This document shows, one piece after another, positions 42,594-51,321 of a stretch of DNA of 64,000 nucleotides (position 1 is the stretch's first letter; each line of letters opens with the position of its first letter). The stretch comes from Streptomyces lienomycini (lineage in GTDB: Bacteria; Actinomycetota; Actinomycetes; Streptomycetales; Streptomycetaceae), in contig NZ_CP116257.1 of the NCBI RefSeq assembly GCF_027947595.1, positions 5,702,001-5,766,000 of the forward strand, in the 5' to 3' direction. The notes below the pieces were generated by a model. That model worked only from the letters and a program-made list of their open reading frames with translations. It was not told where the DNA came from and ran no database searches. The position numbers were made by a program, and so were the translations under genes.

Positions 42594-43193
42594 TCAGGCG
42601 GTGCGGGACCAGCCCGGGTCGCGTCCGCTCAGCCCCAGCGCGCGCTCCAGCAGCGGCGCGTCGGCGGGCACGGCGACGACCGGCCCGAACATGCCCTGGC
42701 CCCGGTCGGACTCGTCCGCGGCGGCGGCGAGCAGCCCGTACGCCGCCCGGACCGCGGCCGCGTCGGGGGCGTACTCCTGGCCGGTGGCGCGGGCGAGGTC
42801 CCAGCCGTGGATCACCAGTTCGTCGGCGACGACGGCGCCCGCGACCGCGCCGGGCAGGTCGATGCCGCCGGCCCGGGTCGCGCCGGTCCAGGCGTCGGGC
42901 TCGCGCCACGCCTCGGCGAGTGCGGCGAGCGCGGCGGCGAGTTCCTGGCGCCAGTTCGGCCCGATGTCCGGCATGGACGCCTCGGGGCTGGTGTCGGTGG
43001 TGGGCCCCAGGTCCTTGCGGGCGGCGTCGCGGAAGGCGACGGCGAGGCCGGTGAGGTGGCCGAGCAGGTTGCGCACCGCCAGGTCGGGGCAGGGCGTCGG
43101 GTCCGTGAGCCGGTCCTCGCACACGCCGTCGGCGAGACGGGCCAGGATCCGCGTCTGCGGACCGAGGTCGAGGGTGGTGGTGTCGGCGGTCAT
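42594..43193 (-). CDS. DinB/mycothiol-dependent maleylpyruvate isomerase-like protein (TIGR03086 type)
   Basis: The 199-residue helical-bundle protein has LTDPTPCPDLAVRNLLGHLTGLAVAF with the first metal His and ADELVIHGWDLARATGQ with the second, as in TIGR03086 metal-binding proteins. Family members include mycothiol-dependent enzymes; the substrate here is unknown. ATG 43193 has GAGGAG 7-12 bases upstream. Confidence 0.85.
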   Translation of the reverse strand: MTADTTTLDLGPQTRILARLADGVCEDRLTDPTPCPDLAVRNLLGHLTGLAVAFRDAARKDLGPTTDTSPEASMPDIGPNWRQELAAALAALAEAWREPDAWTGATRAGGIDLPGAVAGAVVADELVIHGWDLARATGQEYAPDAAAVRAAYGLLAAAADESDRGQGMFGPVVAVPADAPLLERALGLSGRDPGWSRTA

Positions 43194-43334
43194 GGGCTGC
43201 TCCTCGTGGTGTGCGTGGCCGTCTCTCTCGGTAGGTGGACTCATCGCGCCCGCGAAACTCATCGGCCGCGGCGGCCGGTACCAGGTCATCCGCCCGATGC
43301 CCGCGCCCCGGCCTTAGCCCCACGCTGACCAGGT

Positions 43335-44546
43335 ATGACGAAGGCACACAGGAAGAACCCCGCGGGACCGGAAGCACGCCGGCCCCTCGTCCGCGTCCTG
43401 CGCGACCGCGACGCGGCCCTGTATCTCGCCGGGGTGGTGGTGTCCGGTTTCGGCACCTCGGCGCTGTGGCTGGCCTCCGGGGTGTGGGTGAAGGACCTCA
43501 CCGGCTCGGACGGGCTCGCGGCGCTGTGCGTGCTCGCGATGTGGACGCCGACGCTCGCGGGCCCGCTCCTGGGCACCGTGGCGGACCGCGTCCGCCGCAA
43601 GCCGCTGCTGATCACCGCGAGCCTGCTGATGGCCTGCCTGCTGCTCACGCTCTTCGCCGTCGACTCGCGGGACTCGCTGTGGCTGCTCTTCGCGGTGCTC
43701 TTCGTGTACGGCGCGGCGGGCGTCGTCCACGACGCGGCCGAGTCGGCGCTGGTGGCGGCCGCCGTCGATCCGGACCTGCTCGGCGACTTCAACGGCCTGC
43801 GCACGACGGCCAACGAGGGCATGAAACTCGTGGCGCCGCTGGCCGGTGCGGGCCTGTACGCGGCGTACGGCGGACCGAGCGTGGCGCTGCTGGACGCGGC
43901 GACGTTCGTGCTGGCCACCGGCGTGTACGCCGCCCTGCGGGTGCGTGAGGCACCCCCGCGCCGTCCCATGGCGAACTGGCGGCGGCAGACGGCCGAGGGC
44001 GCCCGGCACCTGTGGGGCCACCCCGGGCTGCGCCCGCTCGTCCTGGCGGGCGGCATCACGATGCTCTGCGCGGGCGTCAACGGCGCCGCGGTCTACGCCG
44101 TCGTCGACGCCCTCGGCCACTCCCCCGCGTACGCCGGCACGCTGTACGCCGTCCAGGGCGCCGGCTCGGTGGCGGTGGGCCTGCTCGCCGGACCGGCCGT
44201 GCGACGCCTGGGCGGACGCCGTTTCGCAGCCACCGGGATCACTCTGCTCGCGGTGGCGGTGGCAGCGCGAGCAGTCCCGTCCGACGCGCTGGCCCTGGCC
44301 TCGAGCGCGGCGATCGGCGCGGGCCTGCCCACGGTGCTGATCGCCGCCCTGACCGCCGTCCAGCACGAGACGCCCGGGCCGATCCTGGGCCGGGTCGCGG
44401 CGACGGCCGACTCCCTGGTCCTCGCCCCGAACGTCCTCGGCCTGGCCGCGGGGGCGGCCCTGGTCGAGACGGTGAGCCCGTGGCTGCTGCTGCCGGCCGT
44501 GGGCGCGGTCCTGCTGGCCACGGCGACGGCGCTGCGGTCGCCGTAG
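43335..44546 (+). CDS. MFS transporter
   Basis: The 403-residue protein has ~12 transmembrane segments. The family motif GTVADRVRRKPLLI lies between helices 2 and 3, and GRVAATADSLVLAPNVLGLAAGAALVE is in the second half. It resembles the enterobactin-exporter-like branch of MFS efflux proteins. The substrate cannot be inferred. It stands alone, divergent from the isomerase-like gene. Confidence 0.88.
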   Translation: MTKAHRKNPAGPEARRPLVRVLRDRDAALYLAGVVVSGFGTSALWLASGVWVKDLTGSDGLAALCVLAMWTPTLAGPLLGTVADRVRRKPLLITASLLMACLLLTLFAVDSRDSLWLLFAVLFVYGAAGVVHDAAESALVAAAVDPDLLGDFNGLRTTANEGMKLVAPLAGAGLYAAYGGPSVALLDAATFVLATGVYAALRVREAPPRRPMANWRRQTAEGARHLWGHPGLRPLVLAGGITMLCAGVNGAAVYAVVDALGHSPAYAGTLYAVQGAGSVAVGLLAGPAVRRLGGRRFAATGITLLAVAVAARAVPSDALALASSAAIGAGLPTVLIAALTAVQHETPGPILGRVAATADSLVLAPNVLGLAAGAALVETVSPWLLLPAVGAVLLATATALRSP

Positions 44547-44733
44547 TACGTTGTGCCCCTCGCGCGCCGCTCATCCCGTCACGGAGCCGGATCACACGGT
44601 GAATGCGTCCCCTCGCGGATGCGCTCGAGGTCGCCGGTGGGACCATCCCCGCTCCAAGGGAGGTAAGGACCCCGCCCAGTGCTGCTCCCTGCCTATGGCA
44701 GTCGCCCGCCCCGCGGCCACCACCCGACCGGCC

Positions 44734-45903
44734 TCACCTCACCCCCAGCCCCGCCCGCACCCCCTCCAGGTCCCGGTCCGACGCCAGCCCCGCGTGATAC
44801 AGCCGCAGTTCCGTGGCCCCCAGCTCCCGCGCACGAGCGGCGTCCGCGGCGAGGGTGCCGGGACTGCCGCCCATGCCGGAGACCACCGTGAGGTTGGCGG
44901 CGAGGACGGCCCCGTCACCGGCCTGCTCGGCGAAGGGGGTCAACAGGGCCGGGCCGCCCGTGCAGGGGACGACCACGCCGTCCGCGACGGAGAGGATGTG
45001 CGCGGGGTCGACGCCGGCGTTGGCGCCGCAGTGGTGGGAGACCGGGTCGGCGTGCAGGAGGACCTGGAAGCCGTCGGGTGCGGCGGCGCGGACCGCCGCG
45101 ACCGCGGCCTCCTGAAGGGTGCGGGCCCGGTCGTCGCGCCACGCGCGCGTGGCGTTCGCCGTCGCCGCTCCGAGGAGCTTCTCGACGCCCGTCCAGCCCC
45201 CGTCCGAGGGCGCCGCGCCCCGCCACACCGGATCGAGGGCGGTGCGTACGGCGGTGGCGAGTCCGTCGGGGTCGAGGCCCCGACCGGCGTACCCGGCGCG
45301 GCAGTCGGGGCAGAAGCACAGCGACATCAGGTACTGCCCGGCGTCCCCGAGCCCCACCCCGCCGGTCTTGTCGTGGGCGTGCAGGTGGGCGAGGCCGTAC
45401 CAGCCGAGGGACTCCAGCTCCGTGCCGCGCGCTCCGGGCCGTACCGCCGCCTCGGCGGCCAGGTCGGTGAGGTACGCGCGGGTGGCGGGCTGCGCGATGC
45501 AGGGCGCCCAGGGGTAGCGGTCGCCGTAGGCGTTGACGACGGAGGTGCTCGGGTGCTCCGCGCCGAGGCGGGAGTTGTGGGCGAGGACGACCCAGGTGTG
45601 CACGTGAAGGCCCGCGTCCGCGAGGGCGGCGGCGGCCTCGCCGTACGCGTCGCCGGGTGCCCAGTCGCCGGACTCGTACGGGCGGAGGGGGCGGCCCTGC
45701 CAGCGGGCGGCGTCCGGCGGGTAGAGGACCGCCGCGTGCTCGGCGGTGACGACGCGGTGGCGCGGGTGGCGCGGGGTGAGGGCGCGGGTGGAGTGGTAGG
45801 CGGCGGCCAGGGTCACCTGTGCCACGCCGAGGTCCGCGACGCGCGCGGGGGCCTCCGGGTCGCCGTTGACGTCCCAGGGGTAGACGAACGCCGACGCCTT
45901 CAC
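44734..45903 (-). CDS. Uncharacterised protein coupled to KdgD, possible TIM-barrel hydrolase
   Basis: I do not recognise a named family. The 389-residue cytoplasmic protein begins KASAFVYPWDVNGDPE, then VAQVTLAAAYHSTRALTPRHP, and includes VHTWVVLAHNSRLG, LCFCPDCRAGYAGRG (a Cys pair that could bind metal), FQVLLHADPVSHHCGAN, and GATELRLYHAGL near the end. Alternating strands and helices suggest a barrel, perhaps a glycosidase-like or sugar-acid enzyme. GTG 45903 overlaps the kdgD stop, so it is translated with KdgD and should serve the same pathway. Confidence 0.7.
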   Translation of the reverse strand: MKASAFVYPWDVNGDPEAPARVADLGVAQVTLAAAYHSTRALTPRHPRHRVVTAEHAAVLYPPDAARWQGRPLRPYESGDWAPGDAYGEAAAALADAGLHVHTWVVLAHNSRLGAEHPSTSVVNAYGDRYPWAPCIAQPATRAYLTDLAAEAAVRPGARGTELESLGWYGLAHLHAHDKTGGVGLGDAGQYLMSLCFCPDCRAGYAGRGLDPDGLATAVRTALDPVWRGAAPSDGGWTGVEKLLGAATANATRAWRDDRARTLQEAAVAAVRAAAPDGFQVLLHADPVSHHCGANAGVDPAHILSVADGVVVPCTGGPALLTPFAEQAGDGAVLAANLTVVSGMGGSPGTLAADAARARELGATELRLYHAGLASDRDLEGVRAGLGVR

Positions 45904-46850
45904 CGGCCGGCCCCTTCCCCAAGCAGCTCCTGACCCCGCTCGATGATCCGGGCGAGCTGCTTCACATGCTCCTCGGGCGGCTCCCGCAGCGGCGTCCGCA
46001 CCTCCCCCACGTCCAGGCCGCGCAGCCGTACGCCCGCCTTGACCAGGGCGACGGCGTACCCCCGGCCCTGGTCGCGCAGGTCGACGAACGGCCGGTAGAA
46101 ACCGTCCAGCAGGCGGTGGACGGTGGTGTCGTCGCCCTCGCGCAGCGCCCGGTGGAAGGCGACGGCGATCTCGGGGGCGAAGCAGAACACGGCGGAGGAG
46201 TACAGGGGGACGCCCAGCGCGCGGTAGGCGAGCTGGGTCTGTTCGGCGGTCGGCAGTCCGTTGAAGTACAGGAACTCCTCGCCGGGCAGCTCCGTGCGCA
46301 CCGCGCTGACGATCCGCTGCATCAGGTCGAGGTCGCCGAGCCCGTCCTTGAGGCCGACGACGCCGTCCGTGCGGGCGAGTTCCACGACGCTCGACGGGGT
46401 GAACACGGCGTTGTCGCGCTGGTAGACGATGACGGGCAGCGGCGTCGCGGCGGCCACCTCCCGGTAGTGCCGCACCAGTCCCTCCTGCCCGGCGTGCACC
46501 AGGTAGGGCGGCATGGCGAGCAGCCCGTCGGCGCCGGCGTCCTCGGCGAGGCGGGCGTAGCGCACCGCGAGGGCGGTGCCGTAGCCCGCGCCCGCGAGGA
46601 CGGGCACCCGGCCCGCGGTCTCCTCCACGGCCGCGCGGACACAGGCCGCGAACTCCTCTGGCGTCAGGGCGTGGAACTCGCCGGTGCCGCAGCAGGCGAA
46701 CACGGCGGCGGCACCCGCCTCGACCCCGCGACGCACATGGGTGCGGTAGACGTCGAGGTCGAGTCCGCCGTCGGGTCCGTACGCCGTGACGGGGAAGAAC
46801 AGCGGCCCGCTGGGCGCGGTGAGCCGGGCGGCGAGAGGGGCTGAGGTCAC
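45900..46850 (-). CDS. kdgD: 5-dehydro-4-deoxyglucarate dehydratase
   Basis: The 316-residue DHDPS-family TIM barrel has the KdgD-specific FACCGTGEFHALTPEEF near residue 52 and Schiff-base lysine VGLKDGLGDLDLMQR near 175. It dehydrates and decarboxylates 5-keto-4-deoxy-D-glucarate to 2,5-dioxopentanoate and CO2. GTG 46850 has GGGGAGC just upstream and is preferred to ATG 46868. It is divergent from the uronate dehydrogenase gene, which makes the aldarate feeding this enzyme. Confidence 0.9.
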   Translation of the reverse strand: MTSAPLAARLTAPSGPLFFPVTAYGPDGGLDLDVYRTHVRRGVEAGAAAVFACCGTGEFHALTPEEFAACVRAAVEETAGRVPVLAGAGYGTALAVRYARLAEDAGADGLLAMPPYLVHAGQEGLVRHYREVAAATPLPVIVYQRDNAVFTPSSVVELARTDGVVGLKDGLGDLDLMQRIVSAVRTELPGEEFLYFNGLPTAEQTQLAYRALGVPLYSSAVFCFAPEIAVAFHRALREGDDTTVHRLLDGFYRPFVDLRDQGRGYAVALVKAGVRLRGLDVGEVRTPLREPPEEHVKQLARIIERGQELLGEGAGR

Positions 46851-46944
46851 GGGCGCTCCCCATTCCATATCTATGACCTACGTCTATATTTCTGAACGCG
46901 ACCACGCTAAGCCGCCCCGCGAACACCGTCAAGCAGGTCCCCTC

Positions 46945-46973
46945 TTGACGCGCACCTCTCCGCTCCTTAGCGT
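46945..46973 (+). promoter_or_regulatory. Promoter of uronate dehydrogenase gene
   Basis: TTGACG (46945-46950) and TAGCGT (46968-46973) are 17 bp apart, close to the Streptomyces housekeeping consensus. The start codon follows about 73 bp downstream. It lies in the divergent region shared with kdgD. Confidence 0.65.
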
Positions 46974-47045
46974 GTCCACGCATATGAACACGAGGCACGC
47001 ATTCGTACGACTGCCGCCGTTTCAGCAGACCTAGGAGTCCCGAGG

Positions 47046-47855
47046 ATGCCCGCTCCCCGCACCGTCCTGCTCACCGGCGCCGCCGGCGGCCTCGGCACCC
47101 TGATGCGGGAACTGCTCCCCGAACACGGCTACCGGCTGCGCCTGCTCGACCTGCGTCCGGTCGAGGGCGAGCCTGAGGCGGTCGTCGCCGACCTCGCCGA
47201 CCGGGACGCCCTGCGCGAGGCGGTCCGGGGCGTCGACGCGATCATCCACCTCGCGGGCATCTCCCTGGAAGCCCCCTTCGAGAAGATCCTCGCGGCCAAC
47301 ATCGAGGGCACGTACAACCTGTACGAGGCCGCCCGCGAGGAGGGCGTGCGCCGCATCGTCTTCGCCTCCTCCAACCACGCCGTCGGCTACACCCCGCGCC
47401 CGCGCGGCGACGACCCCCTCATCCCGATCGACACGCCCCGCCGCCCGGACACCTTCTACGGCCTGTCCAAGTGCTTCGGCGAGGACCTGGCCCAGCTCTA
47501 CTGGGACAAGCACGGCATCGAGACCGTCTCCGTCCGCATCGGCTCCTGCTTCCCCGAGCCGACCAGCGTGCGCATGCTGTCGGTGTGGATGAGCCCCGCC
47601 GACGGCGCCCGCCTCTTCCACGCGGCCCTGACCGCCGAGAACGTCGGGCACACCGTCGTCCACGGCTCCTCCGCCAACACCCGCCTGTGGTGGGACCTCA
47701 CCTCCGCGCGGGCGCTCGGTTACGAGCCGCGGGACGACTCCGAGCCGTACGCCGACAAGCTCCTCGCCGAGCAGGGCGACCTCGACCCGGACGACCCCGC
47801 GCACGCCCGCCTGGGCGGCCACTTCGTGACCGACCCCCCGATCTGGCCGTACTGA
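47046..47855 (+). CDS. udh: Uronate dehydrogenase (NAD-dependent)
   Basis: The 269-residue short-chain epimerase-like protein has TGAAGGLGTLMRE as cofactor loop, FASSNHAVGY, catalytic Tyr/Lys in FYGLSKCFGEDLA near residue 137, and the Udh-typical RIGSCFPEPTSVRMLSVW and GSSANTRLWWD. These match characterised Agrobacterium/Pseudomonas uronate dehydrogenases, which oxidise galacturonate or glucuronate to the aldarolactone. Length fits (about 265). The ATG has AGGAGTCCCGAGG upstream. Confidence 0.9.
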   Translation: MPAPRTVLLTGAAGGLGTLMRELLPEHGYRLRLLDLRPVEGEPEAVVADLADRDALREAVRGVDAIIHLAGISLEAPFEKILAANIEGTYNLYEAAREEGVRRIVFASSNHAVGYTPRPRGDDPLIPIDTPRRPDTFYGLSKCFGEDLAQLYWDKHGIETVSVRIGSCFPEPTSVRMLSVWMSPADGARLFHAALTAENVGHTVVHGSSANTRLWWDLTSARALGYEPRDDSEPYADKLLAEQGDLDPDDPAHARLGGHFVTDPPIWPY

Positions 47856-47879
47856 CCAGAAGACGCCCGCGCGAGGCCG

Positions 47880-48100
47880 TCGAAGAGGCGGACGGGCACC
47901 GAACGGGCCCGTCCGCTTCCGTATACGGGCATCCGCACTGCCCGTTCCCACCCAGCCCCGCACTGCATCCCAGGTCCGAGACGGGCACCCGGCCCCGCAA
48001 ACGGGCCCACCCGGGCAGTATCGGGTCCGCAACAGGCCTGGTCAGTGCCGCACGGCCGCTGTAGAACTTCCCCCAAGGGCCACACGGGCCCGAACGGGCA
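47880..48100. promoter_or_regulatory. Cluster of ACGGGC motifs upstream of the DeoR gene
   Basis: ACGGGC or its complement occurs at 47892, 47903 (within palindrome ACGGGCCCGT), 47925, 47940 (reverse), 47981, 48001, 48084 and 48094, many in longer word (G/A)ACGGGCA/CC. By base composition fewer than one copy would be expected in this stretch. They are candidate sites for the DeoR regulator that follows. Confidence 0.55.
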
Positions 48101-48137
48101 ACCACACGGCGACGAGGCGGTGAGGCAGGTGTTCGGC

Positions 48138-48908
48138 ATGGGCATGCGGACGGCGGAGGAACGCCAGCGCGAGATCGTGCGGGTCGCCCGCGCCAGCGGC
48201 TCGGTCGACGTCACCGCGCTCGCCGCCGAACTGGGCGTCGCCAAGGAGACCGTACGACGGGACCTGCGCGCCCTGGAGGACCACGGTCTGGTCCGCCGCA
48301 CCCACGGCGGCGCCTACCCGGTGGAGAGCGCCGGGTTCGAGACCACGCTCGCCTTCCGCGCCACCAGCCACGTCCCCGAGAAGCGAAGGATCGCCTCCGC
48401 CGCGGTCGAGTTGCTCGGCGACGCGGAGACGGTCTTCGTCGACGAGGGCTTCACCCCCCAGCTCATCGCCGAGGCGCTGCCCCGGGACCGTCCGCTGACC
48501 GTCGTCACCGCGTCCCTGCCCGTCGCCGGCGCCCTGGCCGAGGCCGGCGACACCTCCGTCCTGCTGCTCGGCGGCCGGGTCCGCTCGGGCACCCTGGCCA
48601 CCGTCGACCACTGGACGACGAAGATGCTGGCCGGCTTCGTCGTCGACCTGGCCTACATCGGCGCCAACGGCATCTCCCGCGAGCACGGCCTCACCACGCC
48701 CGACCCCGCGGTCAGCGAGGTCAAGGCGCAGGCGATACGGGCCGCCCGCCGCACGGTGTTCGCCGGCGCGCACACCAAGTTCGGGGCGGTGAGCTTCTGC
48801 CGGTTCGCGGAGGTCGGCGCCCTGGAGGCCATCGTCACCAGCACCCTGCTGCCCACGGCGGAGGCCCACCGCTACTCGCTGCTCGGGCCGCAGGTCATCC
48901 GCGTCTGA
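48138..48908 (+). CDS. DeoR-family transcriptional regulator
   Basis: The 256-residue protein has a DeoR helix-turn-helix (ERQREIVRVARASGSVDVTALAAELGVAKETVRRDLRALEDHGLVRRTHGG) and the sugar-phosphate-isomerase-like sensor domain (FVDEGFTPQLIAEAL, LLLGGRVRSGTLATVD, YIGANGIS, GAHTKFGAVSFCRFAE). It senses a sugar or polyol phosphate. The downstream polyol transporter operon is the probable target. ATG 48138 follows GAGGCAGG; GTG 48129 is a near alternative. Confidence 0.92.
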   Translation: MGMRTAEERQREIVRVARASGSVDVTALAAELGVAKETVRRDLRALEDHGLVRRTHGGAYPVESAGFETTLAFRATSHVPEKRRIASAAVELLGDAETVFVDEGFTPQLIAEALPRDRPLTVVTASLPVAGALAEAGDTSVLLLGGRVRSGTLATVDHWTTKMLAGFVVDLAYIGANGISREHGLTTPDPAVSEVKAQAIRAARRTVFAGAHTKFGAVSFCRFAEVGALEAIVTSTLLPTAEAHRYSLLGPQVIRV

Positions 48909-49009
48909 GCCCCCGTCATTCCCGGTCCCCGCACGGCACACCCACACCTTCCACCACCCTTTACCTCCCGATGTTTCCCCATACCTCCCCATACGTTCAG
49001 GAGCGATCC

Positions 49010-50380
49010 ATGCGAACCCAGAGCCGACGGAGGCCGCGAGCCACGCTCGCCATGGCCGCCGCAGGGACGCTGCTCGCCCCGCTGCTCACCGGCTGCTGGG
49101 TCGGGGCGGGCGGCGCCGGATCCGGCGGCAACGCCATCAACGTCCTCATGGTCAACAACCCGCAGATGGTCGAGTTGCAGAAGCTCACCGCCGACCACTT
49201 CACCGAAGAGACCGGCATCAAGGTGAACTTCACCGTCCTGCCGGAGAACGACGTCCGCGACAAGATCAGCCAGGACTTCGCCAACCAGGCCGGCCAGTAC
49301 GACGTGGCGACCCTCTCCAACTACGAGATACCGATCTACGCCCGCAACGACTGGCTGCACGCGATGGACTCCTACGTCGCCGAGGACCCGGGCTACGACG
49401 AGCAGGACATCCTGGGCCCGATGCGCGAGTCGCTCACCGGCGACGACGGCAAGCTCTACGGCCAGCCCTTCTACGGCGAGTCGTCCTTCCTCATGTACCG
49501 CAAGGACCTGTTCGCCAAGGCGGGCATCACCATGCCCGAGCATCCCACCTGGACCCAGGTGGCCTCCTTCGCCGAGAAGCTCGACGGGTCCCAGCCCGGC
49601 ATGAAGGGCATCTGCCTGCGCGGACTGCCCGGCTGGGGCGAGATCATGGCGCCCCTGACGACGGTCGTGAACACCTTCGGCGGCACCTGGTTCGACCAGG
49701 ACTGGCAGGCCCGGCTCGACTCCCCCGAGTGGGAGAAGGCGACGAAGTTCTATGTCGACCTCGTCCGCGAGCACGGCGAGTCCGGCGCCGCCCAGTCCGG
49801 CTTCGCCGAGTGCCTGAACAACATGACCCAGGGCAAGGTCGCCATGTGGTACGACGCCACCTCCGCGGCCGGCTCCCTGGACGCCGCCGACTCCCCGGTC
49901 AAGGGCACGGTCGGCTACGCGCCCGCCCCCGTGGAGAAGACGGACTCCTCCGGCTGGCTCTACACCTGGGCCTGGGGCATCCAGAAGGCCTCCCGCAACT
50001 CCGACAAGGCGTGGAAGTTCGTCTCCTGGGCGTCCAGCAAGGAGTACGAGCAGCTGGTCGGCGACGAGTTCGGCTGGTCCAACGTCCCGGCCGGCAAGCG
50101 CGCCTCGACGTACGAGAACCCGGACTACGTCAAGGAGGCCGCCGCCTTCCAGGAGATGACCAGGAAGGCCATCGAGGGCGCGAAGCCCAAGGACCCGGGG
50201 GTGCAGCCCCGCCCGGCACCCGGCATCCAGTTCGTCGGCATCCCCGAGTTCACCGACCTCGGCACCAAGGTCTCCCAGGAGATCAGCGCGGCCATCGCCG
50301 GACGCCAGTCCGTCGAGGAGGCCCTGAAGAAGTCCCAGCAGCTCGCCGAGAAGATCTCCGAGGAGTACGAGGGACGATGA
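49010..50380 (+). CDS. Polyol/sugar-binding lipoprotein (SmoE-like) of a CUT1 transporter
   Basis: The 456-residue protein has a lipoprotein signal with LLTGCW (Cys29) and a family 1 solute-binding domain. NVLMVNNPQMVELQKLT, ENDVRDKISQDFANQAGQYDVA, and YDATSAAGSLDAADSPVKG resemble sorbitol/mannitol-binding SmoE proteins. ATG 49010 has CAGGAG upstream. It leads a four-gene coupled operon; its stop overlaps the first permease start. Confidence 0.92.
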   Translation: MRTQSRRRPRATLAMAAAGTLLAPLLTGCWVGAGGAGSGGNAINVLMVNNPQMVELQKLTADHFTEETGIKVNFTVLPENDVRDKISQDFANQAGQYDVATLSNYEIPIYARNDWLHAMDSYVAEDPGYDEQDILGPMRESLTGDDGKLYGQPFYGESSFLMYRKDLFAKAGITMPEHPTWTQVASFAEKLDGSQPGMKGICLRGLPGWGEIMAPLTTVVNTFGGTWFDQDWQARLDSPEWEKATKFYVDLVREHGESGAAQSGFAECLNNMTQGKVAMWYDATSAAGSLDAADSPVKGTVGYAPAPVEKTDSSGWLYTWAWGIQKASRNSDKAWKFVSWASSKEYEQLVGDEFGWSNVPAGKRASTYENPDYVKEAAAFQEMTRKAIEGAKPKDPGVQPRPAPGIQFVGIPEFTDLGTKVSQEISAAIAGRQSVEEALKKSQQLAEKISEEYEGR

Positions 50381-51321
50381 CCGCCACGACCACGGCCCCC
50401 TCGGCCGCACCCGACCACACCCGCCCCACCGTCCGCCCGCCGTCCAACCGGCTGCGCGCCTGGGCCACCCGCGCCCCGCTCCTCCCCGCCCTGGTCTTCA
50501 TGATCGTGGTCACCCAGCTGCCCTTCGTGGCGACGCTGGTGATCTCCTTCTTCGACTGGAACGCCCTCTACCCGGACGCCCGCAGCTTCGCCGGCTTCGC
50601 CAACTACGGCGACGTCCTCGGCGACGCCGCCCTGCGCAAGTCGGTGTGGACGACCATCCTGCTGACGGTCGCGGTCGTCCTGGCCAGCCTGGTCCTCGGC
50701 CTCGCCCTCGCCCTGCTCCTCGACCGGAGGTTCAAGGGGCGCGGCGTGGTCCGCACTCTCCTCATCGCCCCGTTCCTGGTGGTCCCGGTGGCGGCGGCGC
50801 TGCTCTGGAAGCACGTCCTCTACAACCCCGAGTACGGCCTGCTCAACGGCCTGCTGCACTACGTCGGCGGCCCCCAGCCGGACTGGATCTCGGACACCCC
50901 GCTGCTCGCGGTCGAAGCCTCACTGGTGTGGCAGTGGACGCCGTTCATGATGCTCATCCTGCTGGCCGGCCTGCAGAGCCGGGACCAGCAGCAGATCGAG
51001 GCCGCCCGGGTGGACGGCGCGAGCGACTGGCAGATCTTCGTCCACCTCACCCTGCCCCACCTGCGCCGCTACCTCGAACTCGGCGCCCTGCTCGGCTCGA
51101 TCTACATCGTCCAGAACTTCGACGCCGTCTTCACCATCACCTCGGGCGGGCTGGGCACCGCCAACCTGCCCTACACCGTCTACCAGAGCTTCTACCAGGC
51201 CCACGAGAACGGCCTCGCCTCGGCCGCGGGCGTCCTGGTCGTCATCGGCTCGATCATCATCGCGACCTTCGCGCTGCGCGTGGTGTCGTCCCTGTTCCGC
51301 GAGGAGGTCGGCCGCGCATGA
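50377..51321 (+). CDS. Polyol ABC transporter permease (SmoF-like)
   Basis: The 314-residue protein has six transmembrane segments and EAA loop IEAARVDGASDWQIF. LLPALVFMIVVTQLPFVATLVISFFDWN is the first helix region. It pairs with the next permease. Both ends overlap neighbours by 4 bp. Confidence 0.93.
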   Translation: MTATTTAPSAAPDHTRPTVRPPSNRLRAWATRAPLLPALVFMIVVTQLPFVATLVISFFDWNALYPDARSFAGFANYGDVLGDAALRKSVWTTILLTVAVVLASLVLGLALALLLDRRFKGRGVVRTLLIAPFLVVPVAAALLWKHVLYNPEYGLLNGLLHYVGGPQPDWISDTPLLAVEASLVWQWTPFMMLILLAGLQSRDQQQIEAARVDGASDWQIFVHLTLPHLRRYLELGALLGSIYIVQNFDAVFTITSGGLGTANLPYTVYQSFYQAHENGLASAAGVLVVIGSIIIATFALRVVSSLFREEVGRA

